DNA of 64,000 nucleotides from Luteimonas sp. RC10 (GCF_014192745.1 NZ_JACHYJ010000006.1:124001-188000), one strand, 5' to 3'; positions 27,960 to 35,183 are shown, numbered from the stretch's first letter. Notes: generated from the sequence alone by a model not told the origin. Numbers and translations: made by a program.

Positions 27960-28747
27960 TCAATCTTCCAGCAAGCGAGCGGCGGGATTGGCGGAGGCAC
28001 CCCCAGCCTGGAAATACCCCACCACGCTCGACACCGACCGATGCTCGGTCAGCTGCATGATCGCCGGCAGCGCCACCCCTTGGCGGCTGGCTTCGGTCAC
28101 GAACCCGGACCGCAGGCTGTGGCCCCCAAAATCTCCCGCCAGCCCGGCCAGGCGTGCCCGTCGCTGCACGATTTCCCCGACCGCGGCAGGGGAGAGGGCA
28201 GGGCCGAGCCGGCTCTTCCAGAGCCGCCGGAAAATTGCCCCCTCGGTGAGGCCTGAAGCCTCCAACCAGTCTTGGAGTGCGAGGGCAGCCCGATCGAGCA
28301 CAGGTTTGTCCGGCGTCGAGGTGGCCGTAACCCCTGCCTGCTGGGTTTGCTGTGCTCCAGCCGGTAGATATAGCCCGACTCGCCAATTCGGCGCAGGTCG
28401 CGAAGGTCGGCAGCGGCGATCTCGCTGCGCCGGCGGCCGCCACTAGCGAACCCGAAGCAGAGTAGGGCGCGATCTCGAATTCCTTCCAGGCTGTCATCGC
28501 AGGTGGCCAATATGGCCTCCAGTTCGGCCAGGGTGAACGACGCACGATGGCTTGGAACTTTCGTGTGTGACGGACCTGCAGCGACCACCACGCCATCTCG
28601 TGAGACTTCAATAGTTTGGCCTTCGGGCGTATAAAGGGTCTCGCGGCTGACCATCCAACCGCGCCGCTCTGGTCCGAGGAACTTGCCGTCACCGAGGATG
28701 CGCTGCAGAGCGCCGCGCACTCGTGGGTCGTCGGCGATGCCCGCCAC
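27960..28747 (-). pseudogene. Tyrosine recombinase/integrase, frameshifted and N-terminally truncated
   Basis: Two adjacent frames join into one integrase catalytic domain. The upstream part (GTG 28747) reads RASFTLAELEAILATC and SGGRRRSEIAA (catalytic Arg). After LEHSK the frame breaks at about 28346, where one A appears to be missing from an AAAACCC run. The other frame continues with QQAGVTATSTPDKP, then GGHSLRSGFVTEASRQG (His-Leu-Arg), LTEHRS and the Tyr of VVGYFQAG, ending at 27960. The N-terminal SAM-like core-binding domain is not found, and an in-frame stop lies just upstream of 28747. It lies between the defence operon and the dif site. Probably the relic of the element that brought the island. 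Confidence 0.8.
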
Positions 28748-28825
28748 CTGGCATCACGGAACTTCGAGCCGGGGGATCGGGTCGGTCCTGATGGCGGCGG
28801 CTGCGCTTGGCTGTGGCTCCGCTTA

Positions 28826-28853
28826 ATTTCGCATAATGTACATTATGTTCTTC
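28826..28853. other. dif-type attachment site, left (attL) of filamentous prophage
   Basis: XerC arm ATTTCGCATAA (28826-28836), centre TGTACA (28837-28842) and XerD arm TTATGTTCTTC (28843-28853). The XerC arm is a strong match to proteobacterial dif; the XerD arm departs from consensus (TTATGTTAAAT), as expected if it came from the phage. Joining its left half with the right half of the 35-kb site rebuilds a normal 28-bp dif. Confidence 0.85.
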
Positions 28854-28914
28854 GCGCTCATGGGCTGGCTGCGGCGCAGGCGGCAAGATGGTCTGCCGGC
28901 ATGGAGATCGGCGC

Positions 28915-29223
28915 ATGCGTGATCGAGCACTGACCGGCCCTTGGGCCGGTTTTGCTTTCCGGAGCGGAAAGCTTGTGAGCCCCGAGGGCCGCGAGTTCGG
29001 GCCCGAAGATCTTGCCTATCTGGCGCTGACCGTGGGCATTGCCCAGGAGTGGCGCCGCATGATGGAGGAACACCGCGAGGACCGAGGCTACCGACGCGAC
29101 GGAACCGTCGTCTACTTCCGGGATGCAGTCCGGCGCCGGTACACACGACGGGTGTGCATGGTGGACGACTCGGGGCCGGGACCCGGGCTGCGCGCGAACG
29201 TGCTACGGGCTCGCACGCGCTGA
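28915..29223 (+). CDS. Small phage protein, possible DUF3653-type regulator
   Basis: A 102-residue protein beginning MRDRALTGPWAGFAF with the motif KLVSPEGREFGPEDLAYLAL, followed by a helix EWRRMMEEH and a basic C-terminus. It resembles small phage-associated regulatory proteins of Xanthomonas filamentous phages (DUF3653-like, from memory). ATG 28915 overlaps by 8 nt the stop of the extended regulator frame that would exist on the phage circle, suggesting the two are translationally coupled before integration. In the prophage its promoter is separated by the whole phage. Confidence 0.6.
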   Translation: MRDRALTGPWAGFAFRSGKLVSPEGREFGPEDLAYLALTVGIAQEWRRMMEEHREDRGYRRDGTVVYFRDAVRRRYTRRVCMVDDSGPGPGLRANVLRARTR

Positions 29224-29240
29224 CGGCCGAAGCTGTCACC

Positions 29241-29259
29241 GCAGGGGCGTCGCCCCTGC
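29241..29259. terminator. Perfect 9-bp hairpin between convergent phage modules
   Basis: GCAGGGGCG (29241-29249) pairs with CGCCCCTGC (29251-29259) around a single-base centre, between the stop at 29223 and the zot stop at 29266. There is no T-run, so it is a hairpin-only terminator candidate or a structural site. Confidence 0.45.
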
Positions 29260-29265
29260 ACCCCG

Positions 29266-30483
29266 TCAACGAGCGATACCCTGCCCCACATAACGACCGG
29301 TGCTGATGCCGTAGTCGCCATAGTCGGTGTGCACGTCGCCATAGCGAGCCGCAGAGCCGCCCCGGAGAGTCGTAGCCGGGGGCTGGTCGGGAATGGCGGC
29401 AGACGGCGCCCTAGCGAGCGATTCGGGGCGTTCGCGGGCGGTTTCTCTGTAGGGGTGGTAGACGTTGAACGGAAGCGGATCGGCAAGCAGGCGTTCGCAC
29501 TGTTGGCGAGTCATGTCGATCTGCAAACCATCGGTGTTGAAACAACGACAGGTCCGGCCACGAACACAACCGGCGAGCGTCGGTGTTGGCGTAGTGCGCA
29601 GTTCCGAATACGCGCCATAGCCGGGCATGAGCACCTCGATGGCATCGGCGTTGTTAGGGGCGTTGGGTTGGAACATTGGGGGCAGGCCGGGCGGCGCCGC
29701 GCCGGCTTCGCCTGGCTGCGCCTGCGCCTGCCCGGCTCCCTGCCCCCCCAACCCTGGGAGCATTGCCCCCCACCAACCGTTGTAGGTAAACACGGCTGCA
29801 ATCATGGCCATGATGATGGTGCCGGTGATCAAGCCATTCTTGATCTTCTTCGGCATCTTGAACTTGTACGCCGCCGTGTGATGCGTGGCGCTGATGTACC
29901 TGTCATACAGGGTCTTATCGTAAGACCAGATTTCTTCGTCCGCAGCCTCACGCCCCTTTTCATCGTATGGGTCGGTCTGGACGCGGGTCCAGGTGAAGGT
30001 GCCGGCAGCGGCAATGCCCATCGCACGATTCATGTGGATGTGCTTGCCAACCAGCGTGCGGACCTGATGGTGAATCTTGGAGGGCCACTGCGTAATCAGG
30101 ACGATATCGACACCGCGATGCCGATGCGTGGACATCGCGCGAATGCGCTGGTCCTCACTCTCACCGGGCTTACCGGTAGACGGGAACAGCTTGCCGTAAC
30201 GCTCTAGGCCGGGCGTCTTGCCGTCGCTGTGCGCTTCGTCGTACTGCACATACGCGCTATCGGGAAGCTGCGTCCAATCGTTGTGATCGGGCAAGCGCTC
30301 GACCCACGGAAACGCCTTGGGGTTCTCATCAAGCGTGGCGCCCTTGACGTTCGAGAAGAAGCGCCTGGGCTGTTCCTTGCCGGCCTTCACAGCGGCTTGG
30401 TTGCGCTCGTACTCATCGCGCATGAGCGCCATTGCACGCAGGGTCTTGCCGTTACCCGGCTGGCCAGTGATCAAGTAAAGCAT
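29266..30483 (-). CDS. Zot / pI-like phage assembly ATPase
   Basis: A 405-residue inner-membrane assembly protein of filamentous phages. Walker A GQPGNGKTLRAMALM lies at residues 7-21, Walker B-like SAYVQYDEAHS at about 86, and STHRHRGVDIVLITQWPSKI follows. One transmembrane segment (about 217-236, GLITGTIIMAMIAAVF) precedes a Pro/Ala-rich periplasmic tail with a paired-Cys loop (CVRGRTCRCFNTDG), the region corresponding to the Zot toxin-like domain. It powers virion extrusion. Its ATG overlaps the DUF2523 stop by one base. Confidence 0.92.
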   Translation of the reverse strand: MLYLITGQPGNGKTLRAMALMRDEYERNQAAVKAGKEQPRRFFSNVKGATLDENPKAFPWVERLPDHNDWTQLPDSAYVQYDEAHSDGKTPGLERYGKLFPSTGKPGESEDQRIRAMSTHRHRGVDIVLITQWPSKIHHQVRTLVGKHIHMNRAMGIAAAGTFTWTRVQTDPYDEKGREAADEEIWSYDKTLYDRYISATHHTAAYKFKMPKKIKNGLITGTIIMAMIAAVFTYNGWWGAMLPGLGGQGAGQAQAQPGEAGAAPPGLPPMFQPNAPNNADAIEVLMPGYGAYSELRTTPTPTLAGCVRGRTCRCFNTDGLQIDMTRQQCERLLADPLPFNVYHPYRETARERPESLARAPSAAIPDQPPATTLRGGSAARYGDVHTDYGDYGISTGRYVGQGIAR

Positions 30484-30785
30484 CAGGTATTCCCCTGCTG
30501 TGCATCAGCGATGCGCGCAAGACCGGCCAAGCCGGCCATCATGGAGACGCGAGTGAGCATTGCGCTGCCAAGGATGGACAGCACGTCACCGAGCCCGCCA
30601 AGCATGAGCACGCGGTACATATCGGAGGCCATGCCGGCCAAAGCGTTATTGATCTGATCAAGCGCCATGTTCACCAGCGGGAAGAACGCGACGTAGCTGA
30701 CGAACGTCATGCCGGCACCGAAGAGTGCGCGCGCGATCAATCCGCCAAGCGCCCATTGCATGATCTTGAGAAGAATTCCGGCCAT
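30483..30785 (-). CDS. DUF2523 protein, pVI-like minor coat protein
   Basis: A 100-residue hydrophobic protein with three membrane-spanning stretches (about residues 8-30, 33-50 and 58-85), typical of the DUF2523 proteins found between the adsorption protein and zot in filamentous phages; they are thought to cap the virion end as pVI does. The start lies 2 nt after the adsorption gene stop. Confidence 0.8.
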   Translation of the reverse strand: MAGILLKIMQWALGGLIARALFGAGMTFVSYVAFFPLVNMALDQINNALAGMASDMYRVLMLGGLGDVLSILGSAMLTRVSMMAGLAGLARIADAQQGNT

Positions 30786-30787
30786 GA

Positions 30788-32014
30788 CTAGCTCCGACGA
30801 GTCGCGTTAACGACGATGAAAGCAGCAGCCATCCACGCGAGCCCCTTCAACAACGGGCGCATGTAGATCACGAAATCGCAGATCGGCTGATAGGTGATTT
30901 CGAAGCTGCCCATCCAGCCAAGGTTGACCGTGATCGGCGCTGGACAACTGCCATTGCCGTGGCCGCTGTCGTAGGTCTGCCACGTAATTTCGCGTTCCTC
31001 ATGCGGCACCTCGGGGTTGTCAGGCAAGCTGGGATCGGCCTTGAACCACGCGATGAAGTCGCACACGACCTTCGCCCACGTGCAGTACTGGGGCAAATCG
31101 GATTCGTAGGGCGTCGGCGTCTGGCCATAGTCGCCGCCGACAACGACATCGGAGCCGCCTGGAGCAAGATGTCCAGCTTGCTCGAGCGTACGACGAAGGT
31201 TGTTGGTCGCCTCGACAAGCTCGGGCGTCCGAACAGGTGCACCGGTCTGCGGATCGGTGAGCAGCGAATTGGTGATCTGCTGCGCGTGAGGTGAGGTCAG
31301 AATCGCGTTGGCGAGTTGAACATCGCTAACGACTACAGGTGCGCTACCCGGATTGACGTTCTCATAGTCATCCCAGCCATTGTGAGGCTGTGTAACCAGT
31401 TCAAAGGGCCAGACAAAAGCGCAGCCACCGAGGCGATGCACAGCGCAAATTGCGCCGTAATCAGAACCGATAGGCAGGTCAACACGCCAGCTGACAATGT
31501 CCGGGTTAGGACCATTGTTAGCGAAATATTCGGCCTGAGCAGCAGGGATCAAGCCGCTCGGGCTGCTGGCGCACTTCTGATACCTGCACCACCCTTGCGC
31601 CCCCAAATCTTCCTGTGGTTCACCGCCCTGCGTAACTTGGCCCTTCAATTCATCAATGGCCCACCCTGCCCCATTGAACAAATCCTTCAGCAGCAGGGCC
31701 GTGCCGTAGATGCCTAGCCCGCGCTTAACTGCACCAGCAGCCAACCTGCCGATAGTGGTAGCACTGACGCGCACAGGGAGGTTGTGCGACATCGTGGAGC
31801 CATTGGGGAACGTCGTGCGGAACGCGGCGCGTGTATCGGCACCCGTTGCGTTGGTGCCGACGACGCGAACGTCATGCGGTATCGGGTTGCCGCGCGGGAT
31901 GTACTCGCCTTCGGATTGCGCCGTCACGATGCCGGCGAACGCTACGACGAACAGGCCAAGCGCGAAAGCGCTTAGTCGTTGAACACGATGAAGAAGGCGA
32001 GCGTTCCGACGCAT
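30788..32014 (-). CDS. Phage adsorption/minor coat protein, pIII / TspB-like
   Basis: A 408-residue protein. The signal peptide (SAFALGLFVVAFAGIVTAQ) is followed by an extracellular portion with many Cys (WCRYQKC, CAVHRLGGC, QYCTWAKVVCDF, CPAP and CDF) and a C-terminal membrane anchor (LLKGLAWMAAAFIVVNATRRS). This is the plan of filamentous phage adsorption proteins and the TspB virulence family. ATG 32014 is chosen because it sits just before the signal peptide; ATG 32026 is 4 codons upstream. The start overlaps the tiny gene at 31972-32034, so translation may be coupled. Confidence 0.8.
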   Translation of the reverse strand: MRRNARLLHRVQRLSAFALGLFVVAFAGIVTAQSEGEYIPRGNPIPHDVRVVGTNATGADTRAAFRTTFPNGSTMSHNLPVRVSATTIGRLAAGAVKRGLGIYGTALLLKDLFNGAGWAIDELKGQVTQGGEPQEDLGAQGWCRYQKCASSPSGLIPAAQAEYFANNGPNPDIVSWRVDLPIGSDYGAICAVHRLGGCAFVWPFELVTQPHNGWDDYENVNPGSAPVVVSDVQLANAILTSPHAQQITNSLLTDPQTGAPVRTPELVEATNNLRRTLEQAGHLAPGGSDVVVGGDYGQTPTPYESDLPQYCTWAKVVCDFIAWFKADPSLPDNPEVPHEEREITWQTYDSGHGNGSCPAPITVNLGWMGSFEITYQPICDFVIYMRPLLKGLAWMAAAFIVVNATRRS

Positions 32015-32034
32015 AGAATCCACCATCCGAGCAT
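31972..32034 (-). CDS. 20-residue hydrophobic phage peptide (pVII/pIX-like candidate)
   Basis: A very short frame coding for MLGWWILCVGTLAFFIVFND, almost entirely one transmembrane helix. A strong Shine-Dalgarno (GGAGAGA) lies 5 nt before ATG 32034. Its 3' half overlaps the start of the adsorption gene in another frame. Size, position between major coat and adsorption genes, and hydrophobicity match the minor tip proteins pVII/pIX of filamentous phages. Confidence 0.65.
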   Translation of the reverse strand: MLGWWILCVGTLAFFIVFND

Positions 32035-32049
32035 GTGAGTCTCTCCAAG

Positions 32050-32074
32050 AAAAAGGGGGACCGGATGGTCCCCC
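32050..32074 (-). terminator. Rho-independent terminator after the major coat gene
   Basis: On the minus strand an 8-bp perfect stem (GGGGGACC with GGTCCCCC) and an ATCC loop are followed by five T. A terminator directly after gene VIII is a hallmark of filamentous phages and sets high coat expression relative to downstream genes. Confidence 0.85.
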
Positions 32075-32090
32075 TGCCCTGCAAACCGGC

Positions 32091-32306
32091 TTAGCCGAAG
32101 ATGGCCGCCTTCACCCACTTGTAGGCCACGGCGATCGCAGCCGGGGCGAACTTGGCAACGCCAACGGCGGTAATGCCGCCAGTGATGATGCCAATGGTCT
32201 CGACCGCCGCACTCGTATCGATCTGCTGCGCGAACGCGGCGAAGGGGGCAGTGGCGACAACAGCGACGGCAAGCTTGTTGCCGAGCGAATGGAGCTTGGT
32301 GCGCAT
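32091..32306 (-). CDS. Major coat protein pVIII
   Basis: A 71-residue precursor. The signal peptide (positively charged MRTKLHSLGNK, then AVAVVATAPFAAFA) is cleaved before QQID. The mature protein of about 45 residues has a short polar N-terminus, a long hydrophobic helix (IGIITGGITAVGVAKFAPAA) and a C-terminal basic DNA-facing end (YKWVKAAIFG). It is followed at once by the terminator at 32050. Confidence 0.88.
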   Translation of the reverse strand: MRTKLHSLGNKLAVAVVATAPFAAFAQQIDTSAAVETIGIITGGITAVGVAKFAPAAIAVAYKWVKAAIFG

Positions 32307-32331
32307 GGAGATTTCCTCTCTCTGGTTGTGG

Positions 32332-32532
32332 TCATTGACGGATGGTCCGGCTCAACTGTCTGATGCCCCACGCGGTGGCGAACAGCACAAGTTCCGCTGT
32401 TAGCAACGCGCCCGCTTGAGCCGGTGAAAGCGGGGGGAGCAACTGAGGGGCAGGCATCCACGCCTCCACAGCGCAGGTGTTGGTCTGCGTGTCGAACTGC
32501 ACGCAGTAGAGAACGTGGGCCTGCTCGGGCAT
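32332..32532 (-). CDS. Small phage membrane protein
   Basis: A 66-residue protein. A short N-terminal region with two Cys (LYCVQFDTQTNTC) is followed by a Pro-rich linker and one transmembrane helix (AGALLTAELVLFATAWGI) with a basic tail. Similar proteins stand between the ssDNA-binding and major coat genes in Xanthomonas filamentous phages. Function is unknown; probably a minor virion or assembly component. Confidence 0.7.
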   Translation of the reverse strand: MPEQAHVLYCVQFDTQTNTCAVEAWMPAPQLLPPLSPAQAGALLTAELVLFATAWGIRQLSRTIRQ

Positions 32533-32535
32533 GGG

Positions 32536-32817
32536 TTACGCCTTCTTCGGCGGGTCGAGCGGACCGACCAGCCGCACGCGACGGCCGAACTTCAAGCCGC
32601 CGTACTCGTTGACCTCGACACTGGAAAGGTCGAGTTGATACAGGCCCGGCGGATACGGGCGCTGGTCGTCGTCCAACTGGACATTGAACGGCTGGGGGAA
32701 GTCCTCACCGGTCTCAATCGCGGCCTTCTGCTCGCGAAAATGGATTTCCTTACGGTCTGCGCGTGCGGGGATCGTGCGGGTGTGCACAGCGTCGGATTTG
32801 ACGATGATATGGCTCAT
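32536..32817 (-). CDS. Phage single-stranded DNA-binding protein (pV-like)
   Basis: A 93-residue protein at the pV position, 4 nt from the next gene and overlapping the initiator stop (ATGA). It shows a beta-rich sequence with [32 protein letters not shown] and a C-terminal [16 protein letters not shown], in keeping with the OB-fold proteins that coat phage ssDNA and switch replication to packaging. Assignment is from position, size and general pattern. Confidence 0.75.
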   Translation of the reverse strand: MSHIIVKSDAVHTRTIPARADRKEIHFREQKAAIETGEDFPQPFNVQLDDDQRPYPPGLYQLDLSSVEVNEYGGLKFGRRVRLVGPLDPPKKA

Positions 32818-33677
32818 GCGATTGCCTCTAGTTTCCAAGCGATGACCCGGCCCTTGTCGAAGTAGACGCGCCAAGGCGAGGGCCAGAATTCGCCAGTGCG
32901 TTTGTCGGCGTATCCGCCGGGAACCTTGCGGATGTCCGCATCGACGCCGAGCGCGTCGCGTGCATCCTGGGGAGATTTCCACCAGCGCAATTCGCGCTTG
33001 GATTCGTCGTTGAGGCCACCGACGCCGTGCGTACGGAAACCCTTGGGAAATGCCTCGGCCATTGCGCCGCAGAACTTCGACGCGTACTTGGCGAGATAGC
33101 CGACCGCGTTGCGGGCGCGCTCAATCTTGGTCATGCCATGAGGCCACCACCCTGCCCTGTCAGCCTTCGGGAAGTAGTAGCCGCGCGGAATCCAGATCAA
33201 GAGGTGGTAGTGGGGTCGAAGGGCCTTGGTGAGTTCTCCGACCCAGAGATAACGGAACAGCGGACGCCCATGCCCCTTTCGTCCTGCAACTTTATGGAAG
33301 AAGCGCCGGACGCCTCGAACCAAATTGCTAACGTCGCGAGGGCTGCTGTCACCTCCCGCTCTGTAGGTCGCCGTGAGCATGTACCACGCACCACGCTGCG
33401 AGCCTTTGCGCGCTTCCTGGTCATGCAATCTCGCTCCTGTGATTACGCTCTTCCGGAGGCGAGTAGCCCGGATGCGGTTCTGATCGAGTTCGACCGAAAC
33501 GCGGCCGATACGTGGCCCTGGGCCACTTGTTGAAGAAGGGACAAGCCCAAGGCCGGCCGCTTCGCGGCCAGCCTTCGACGCGAACGGAAGGTTCGTCGCG
33601 ACGAGCGCAGACGCGTCGGCAGTGCGACGCGCCCAGGCGGCTTCGATGACTTCAGGAGTGAGGCAGCCGTCAGCCAT
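32814..33677 (-). CDS. Rolling-circle replication initiator (pII-like HUH endonuclease)
   Basis: A 287-residue protein. The HUH metal-binding motif appears as [15 protein letters not shown] (about residues 170-185) and the nicking Tyr region as [13 protein letters not shown] about 40 residues later. Upstream are [13 protein letters not shown] and [16 protein letters not shown]. It nicks the double-stranded phage circle to start rolling-circle synthesis. ATG 33677 is chosen because it overlaps the stop of the 38-residue gene (ATGGCTGA); the open frame extends upstream but overlaps that gene. Confidence 0.85.
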   Translation of the reverse strand: MADGCLTPEVIEAAWARRTADASALVATNLPFASKAGREAAGLGLVPSSTSGPGPRIGRVSVELDQNRIRATRLRKSVITGARLHDQEARKGSQRGAWYMLTATYRAGGDSSPRDVSNLVRGVRRFFHKVAGRKGHGRPLFRYLWVGELTKALRPHYHLLIWIPRGYYFPKADRAGWWPHGMTKIERARNAVGYLAKYASKFCGAMAEAFPKGFRTHGVGGLNDESKRELRWWKSPQDARDALGVDADIRKVPGGYADKRTGEFWPSPWRVYFDKGRVIAWKLEAIA

Positions 33678-33786
33678 CGGTGCGTACCACAAGCTTGCGC
33701 GGCGTGCAGGCATGGCCGAACACGACACCGAGGAAGAAGAAGAAGGCCGCGACATAGCGCGGGTCGGCGGTATAGAGAGCGACCAT
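33670..33786 (-). CDS. 38-residue phage membrane peptide
   Basis: Begins [12 protein letters not shown] and consists mainly of one transmembrane helix ([15 protein letters not shown]), ending KLVVRTDG. A very strong ribosome site (AAGGAGGCG) precedes ATG 33786. It overlaps the previous gene's stop and the initiator's start. No family is recognised; the translational arrangement argues that it is real. Confidence 0.6.
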   Translation of the reverse strand: MVALYTADPRYVAAFFFFLGVVFGHACTPRKLVVRTDG

Positions 33787-34016
33787 CACGGCGTCGCCTC
33801 CTTGGCCTCAAAGGCGCGGATTTCGGCGGCAATGTGCGCGAGGTCATCCAGCCATTCGCGCTCCCGCCGACGACGCGTCAGAAACGAATAGACCGCAAGC
33901 ACCAGCGTACGAAGCGCGTAGCAAGCACACGCGCCGACGAAACCAGCAACGAATGCCAGATGGGTGACGGCACGTAGAAACTCCGGCAGTTGATCGGGGG
34001 GGATGGGAGTGATCAC
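33786..34016 (-). CDS. Small phage membrane protein
   Basis: A 76-residue protein starting at GTG 34016, one base inside the stop of the upstream gene (TAGTG). It has one transmembrane helix (LAFVAGFVGACACYALRTLVLAVYSF as a hydrophobic stretch of about 25 residues) and a charged C-terminal helix (RRRREREWLDDLAHIAAEIR). Function is unknown. The larger frame to 34226 is not needed. Confidence 0.6.
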   Translation of the reverse strand: MITPIPPDQLPEFLRAVTHLAFVAGFVGACACYALRTLVLAVYSFLTRRRREREWLDDLAHIAAEIRAFEAKEATP

Positions 34017-34198
34017 TAGAAGACCCCCCGCTTGGAGAGGACGATGCAACGCTCGGTCATCGGCCGGAACTCGCAATCGATTTTGGAGACGACCTTCGCA
34101 GCACCGAAGAAGAAGGTCAGCACCAAGCAGATGCAGACAAAACAACCGGCGAACAAGCAGCAAAAATCTTCGTAGCCCCACCCTTCGAACGGCTTCAT
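34016..34198 (-). CDS. Small phage membrane protein, Cys-rich
   Basis: A 60-residue protein. Phe/Cys-rich transmembrane segment (FCCLFAGCFVCICLVLTFFF) after MKPFEGWGYED, with a C-terminal KIDCEFRPMTERC domain holding a Cys pair. ATG 34198 overlaps the stop of the upstream gene (ATGA). No family recognised. Confidence 0.6.
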   Translation of the reverse strand: MKPFEGWGYEDFCCLFAGCFVCICLVLTFFFGAAKVVSKIDCEFRPMTERCIVLSKRGVF

Positions 34199-34374
34199 GA
34201 CTGCACCGCCGCGCGCTCGCGCTCACAGGTCAGCCAGACGCCGCGCCATTCGGCGACACACGGGTCACCGAACAAATCGCGGTTGGAACCTGGACGGGCC
34301 TTCTCGGCCAGGAGGTCGGCGTAACGCTCGAAGGCCGCATCGGCGGCGGCGTCAATGACGTGCTGCATGGTCAT
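34195..34374 (-). CDS. Small phage hypothetical protein
   Basis: A 59-residue acidic, soluble-looking protein (MTMQHVIDAAADAAFERYAD at the N-terminus; WLTCERERAAVQS at the C-terminus). ATG 34374 overlaps the stop of the 46-residue gene (ATGA pattern), continuing the chain of coupled genes at the head of the minus-strand operon. Confidence 0.6.
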   Translation of the reverse strand: MTMQHVIDAAADAAFERYADLLAEKARPGSNRDLFGDPCVAEWRGVWLTCERERAAVQS

Positions 34375-34511
34375 GCGCGCACCCGACGCACGCAGCACGG
34401 AAGCGTGCGGGTCTCGAAGGCAGCGGCGTAGCGGCAAGCGTTGCCGTACGAACGATGCGGCTGCCCTTCCGGCTGCCAAGCGTCGTTGACGTAGACGTAG
34501 ACCTGATACAT
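34371..34511 (-). CDS. 46-residue phage hypothetical protein, first gene of lytic operon
   Basis: Begins MYQVYVYVNDAWQPEGQPHR and ends RTLPCCVRRVRA; small, basic, two adjacent Cys. GGGGAT lies just upstream of ATG 34511. Its stop overlaps the next start. First gene downstream of the operator region at 34577-34656. Function is unknown. Confidence 0.55.
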   Translation of the reverse strand: MYQVYVYVNDAWQPEGQPHRSYGNACRYAAAFETRTLPCCVRRVRA

Positions 34512-34576
34512 GGCGAATCCCCTGCACCCCCTACCCGGTATCCCGGACACCCTCGGGGGGTGCCGAGGGGCCGGGA

Positions 34577-34656
34577 ATTAGGTCTAAGACCTAATGCGGG
34601 CGAAGATGAGGGGAATTGCCTAATGTGTCAAGGGGGAATATTGTAATTTGCCTAAT
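34577..34656. promoter_or_regulatory. Operator cluster between divergent phage modules
   Basis: A 19-bp perfect palindrome ATTAGGTCTAAGACCTAAT (34577-34595) and two copies of TTGCCTAAT (34616-34624 and 34648-34656) spaced 32 bp, about three helical turns. The stretch is AT-rich and lies between the lytic operon (minus) and the regulator gene (plus). These are likely binding sites for the HTH regulator encoded next door. Confidence 0.65.
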
Positions 34657-34686
34657 TTCCCGACGAACGGTCACCGGAGACCTGTC

Positions 34687-35088
34687 ATGACGTACGCAGC
34701 GCAACTCATCGATGCCGTCAAAGAGGCAAGCGGGCTTTCGTCTGATCGCGAGCTAGCCGACGCGCTGGGCGTGAAGCCGCCAACGCTCAACCAGTGGAAG
34801 CACAACAAGGGCTCACCCATGCCGCCCGAGCGAGTGATGCAACTATGCGAGATGGCGTCTATCGCAGACGCCGGCCCGTGGCTCGTAGGCGTCCAGGCGG
34901 ACGCGGTGCGAATTACGGCGGTGCGCCGTGCGCTGGAATCGGTGTTGGACCGAGCCCGCCCGAGCGTGGCGAAGGTCGCGACGCTCGGGGTCGTTTTGCT
35001 CGCCTCCTACGGCCTCATCGGACGCGAGAAAATCGATAACAATCAGTACGTTGCGACGCCGATCACGCAGCAAATGTACATTATGTAA
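34687..35088 (+). CDS. Phage HTH regulator (DUF3693-like), C-terminus remodelled by integration
   Basis: A 133-residue protein. The N-terminal helix-turn-helix (SSDRELADALGVKPPTLNQW, residues about 16-36) is followed by a helical region and a hydrophobic segment (VAKVATLGVVLLASYGLIG). It is probably the repressor-like controller of the divergent operon. Its last codons, ATG TAC ATT ATG TAA, are the dif core and host-side XerD arm. On the phage circle the frame would instead continue into 28850-28922, adding MFFALMGWLRRRRQ and about 14 more residues. ATG 34687 is the first in-frame start with family-like sequence. Confidence 0.75.
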   Translation: MTYAAQLIDAVKEASGLSSDRELADALGVKPPTLNQWKHNKGSPMPPERVMQLCEMASIADAGPWLVGVQADAVRITAVRRALESVLDRARPSVAKVATLGVVLLASYGLIGREKIDNNQYVATPITQQMYIM

Positions 35089-35091
35089 AAC
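35064..35091. other. dif-type attachment site, right (attR) of filamentous prophage
   Basis: A degenerate XerC arm (CACGCAGCAAA), the same TGTACA centre (35075-35080) and XerD arm TTATGTAAAAC (35081-35091). The left arm is phage-derived and poor; the right arm resembles host dif. The core lies inside the end of the regulator gene. Confidence 0.8.
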
Positions 35092-35183
35092 GAGGTGTAG
35101 GCGGTAGGAGTCCAGGCAATCCCGTTCTATCCACTTCCCGCAGCCTGCGGTCACTAGCTCAGTCGCTCTGCGAAGCGCGCACG

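Larger units (their letters stand above)
28837..35080. mobile_element. Filamentous prophage (Inoviridae) integrated at dif by XerCD
   Basis: About 6.24 kb between two dif-type sites sharing the direct repeat AATGTACATTATGT (28835-28848 and 35073-35086). It has no integrase of its own, as in Cf/phiLf/CTX-type phages that use host XerCD. Minus-strand module in order of transcription: five small genes, replication initiator, ssDNA-binding protein, small membrane protein, major coat, minor coat, adsorption protein, DUF2523 protein, Zot. Plus-strand genes at both ends (34687 and 28915) become adjacent on the phage circle. All expected core genes appear intact, so it may still be able to excise or replicate. 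Confidence 0.88.

Noticed and set aside
29266-30483. Zot as a host-directed virulence toxin
   Set aside because: The gene is in the standard assembly position of a filamentous phage; toxin activity cannot be inferred from sequence alone.
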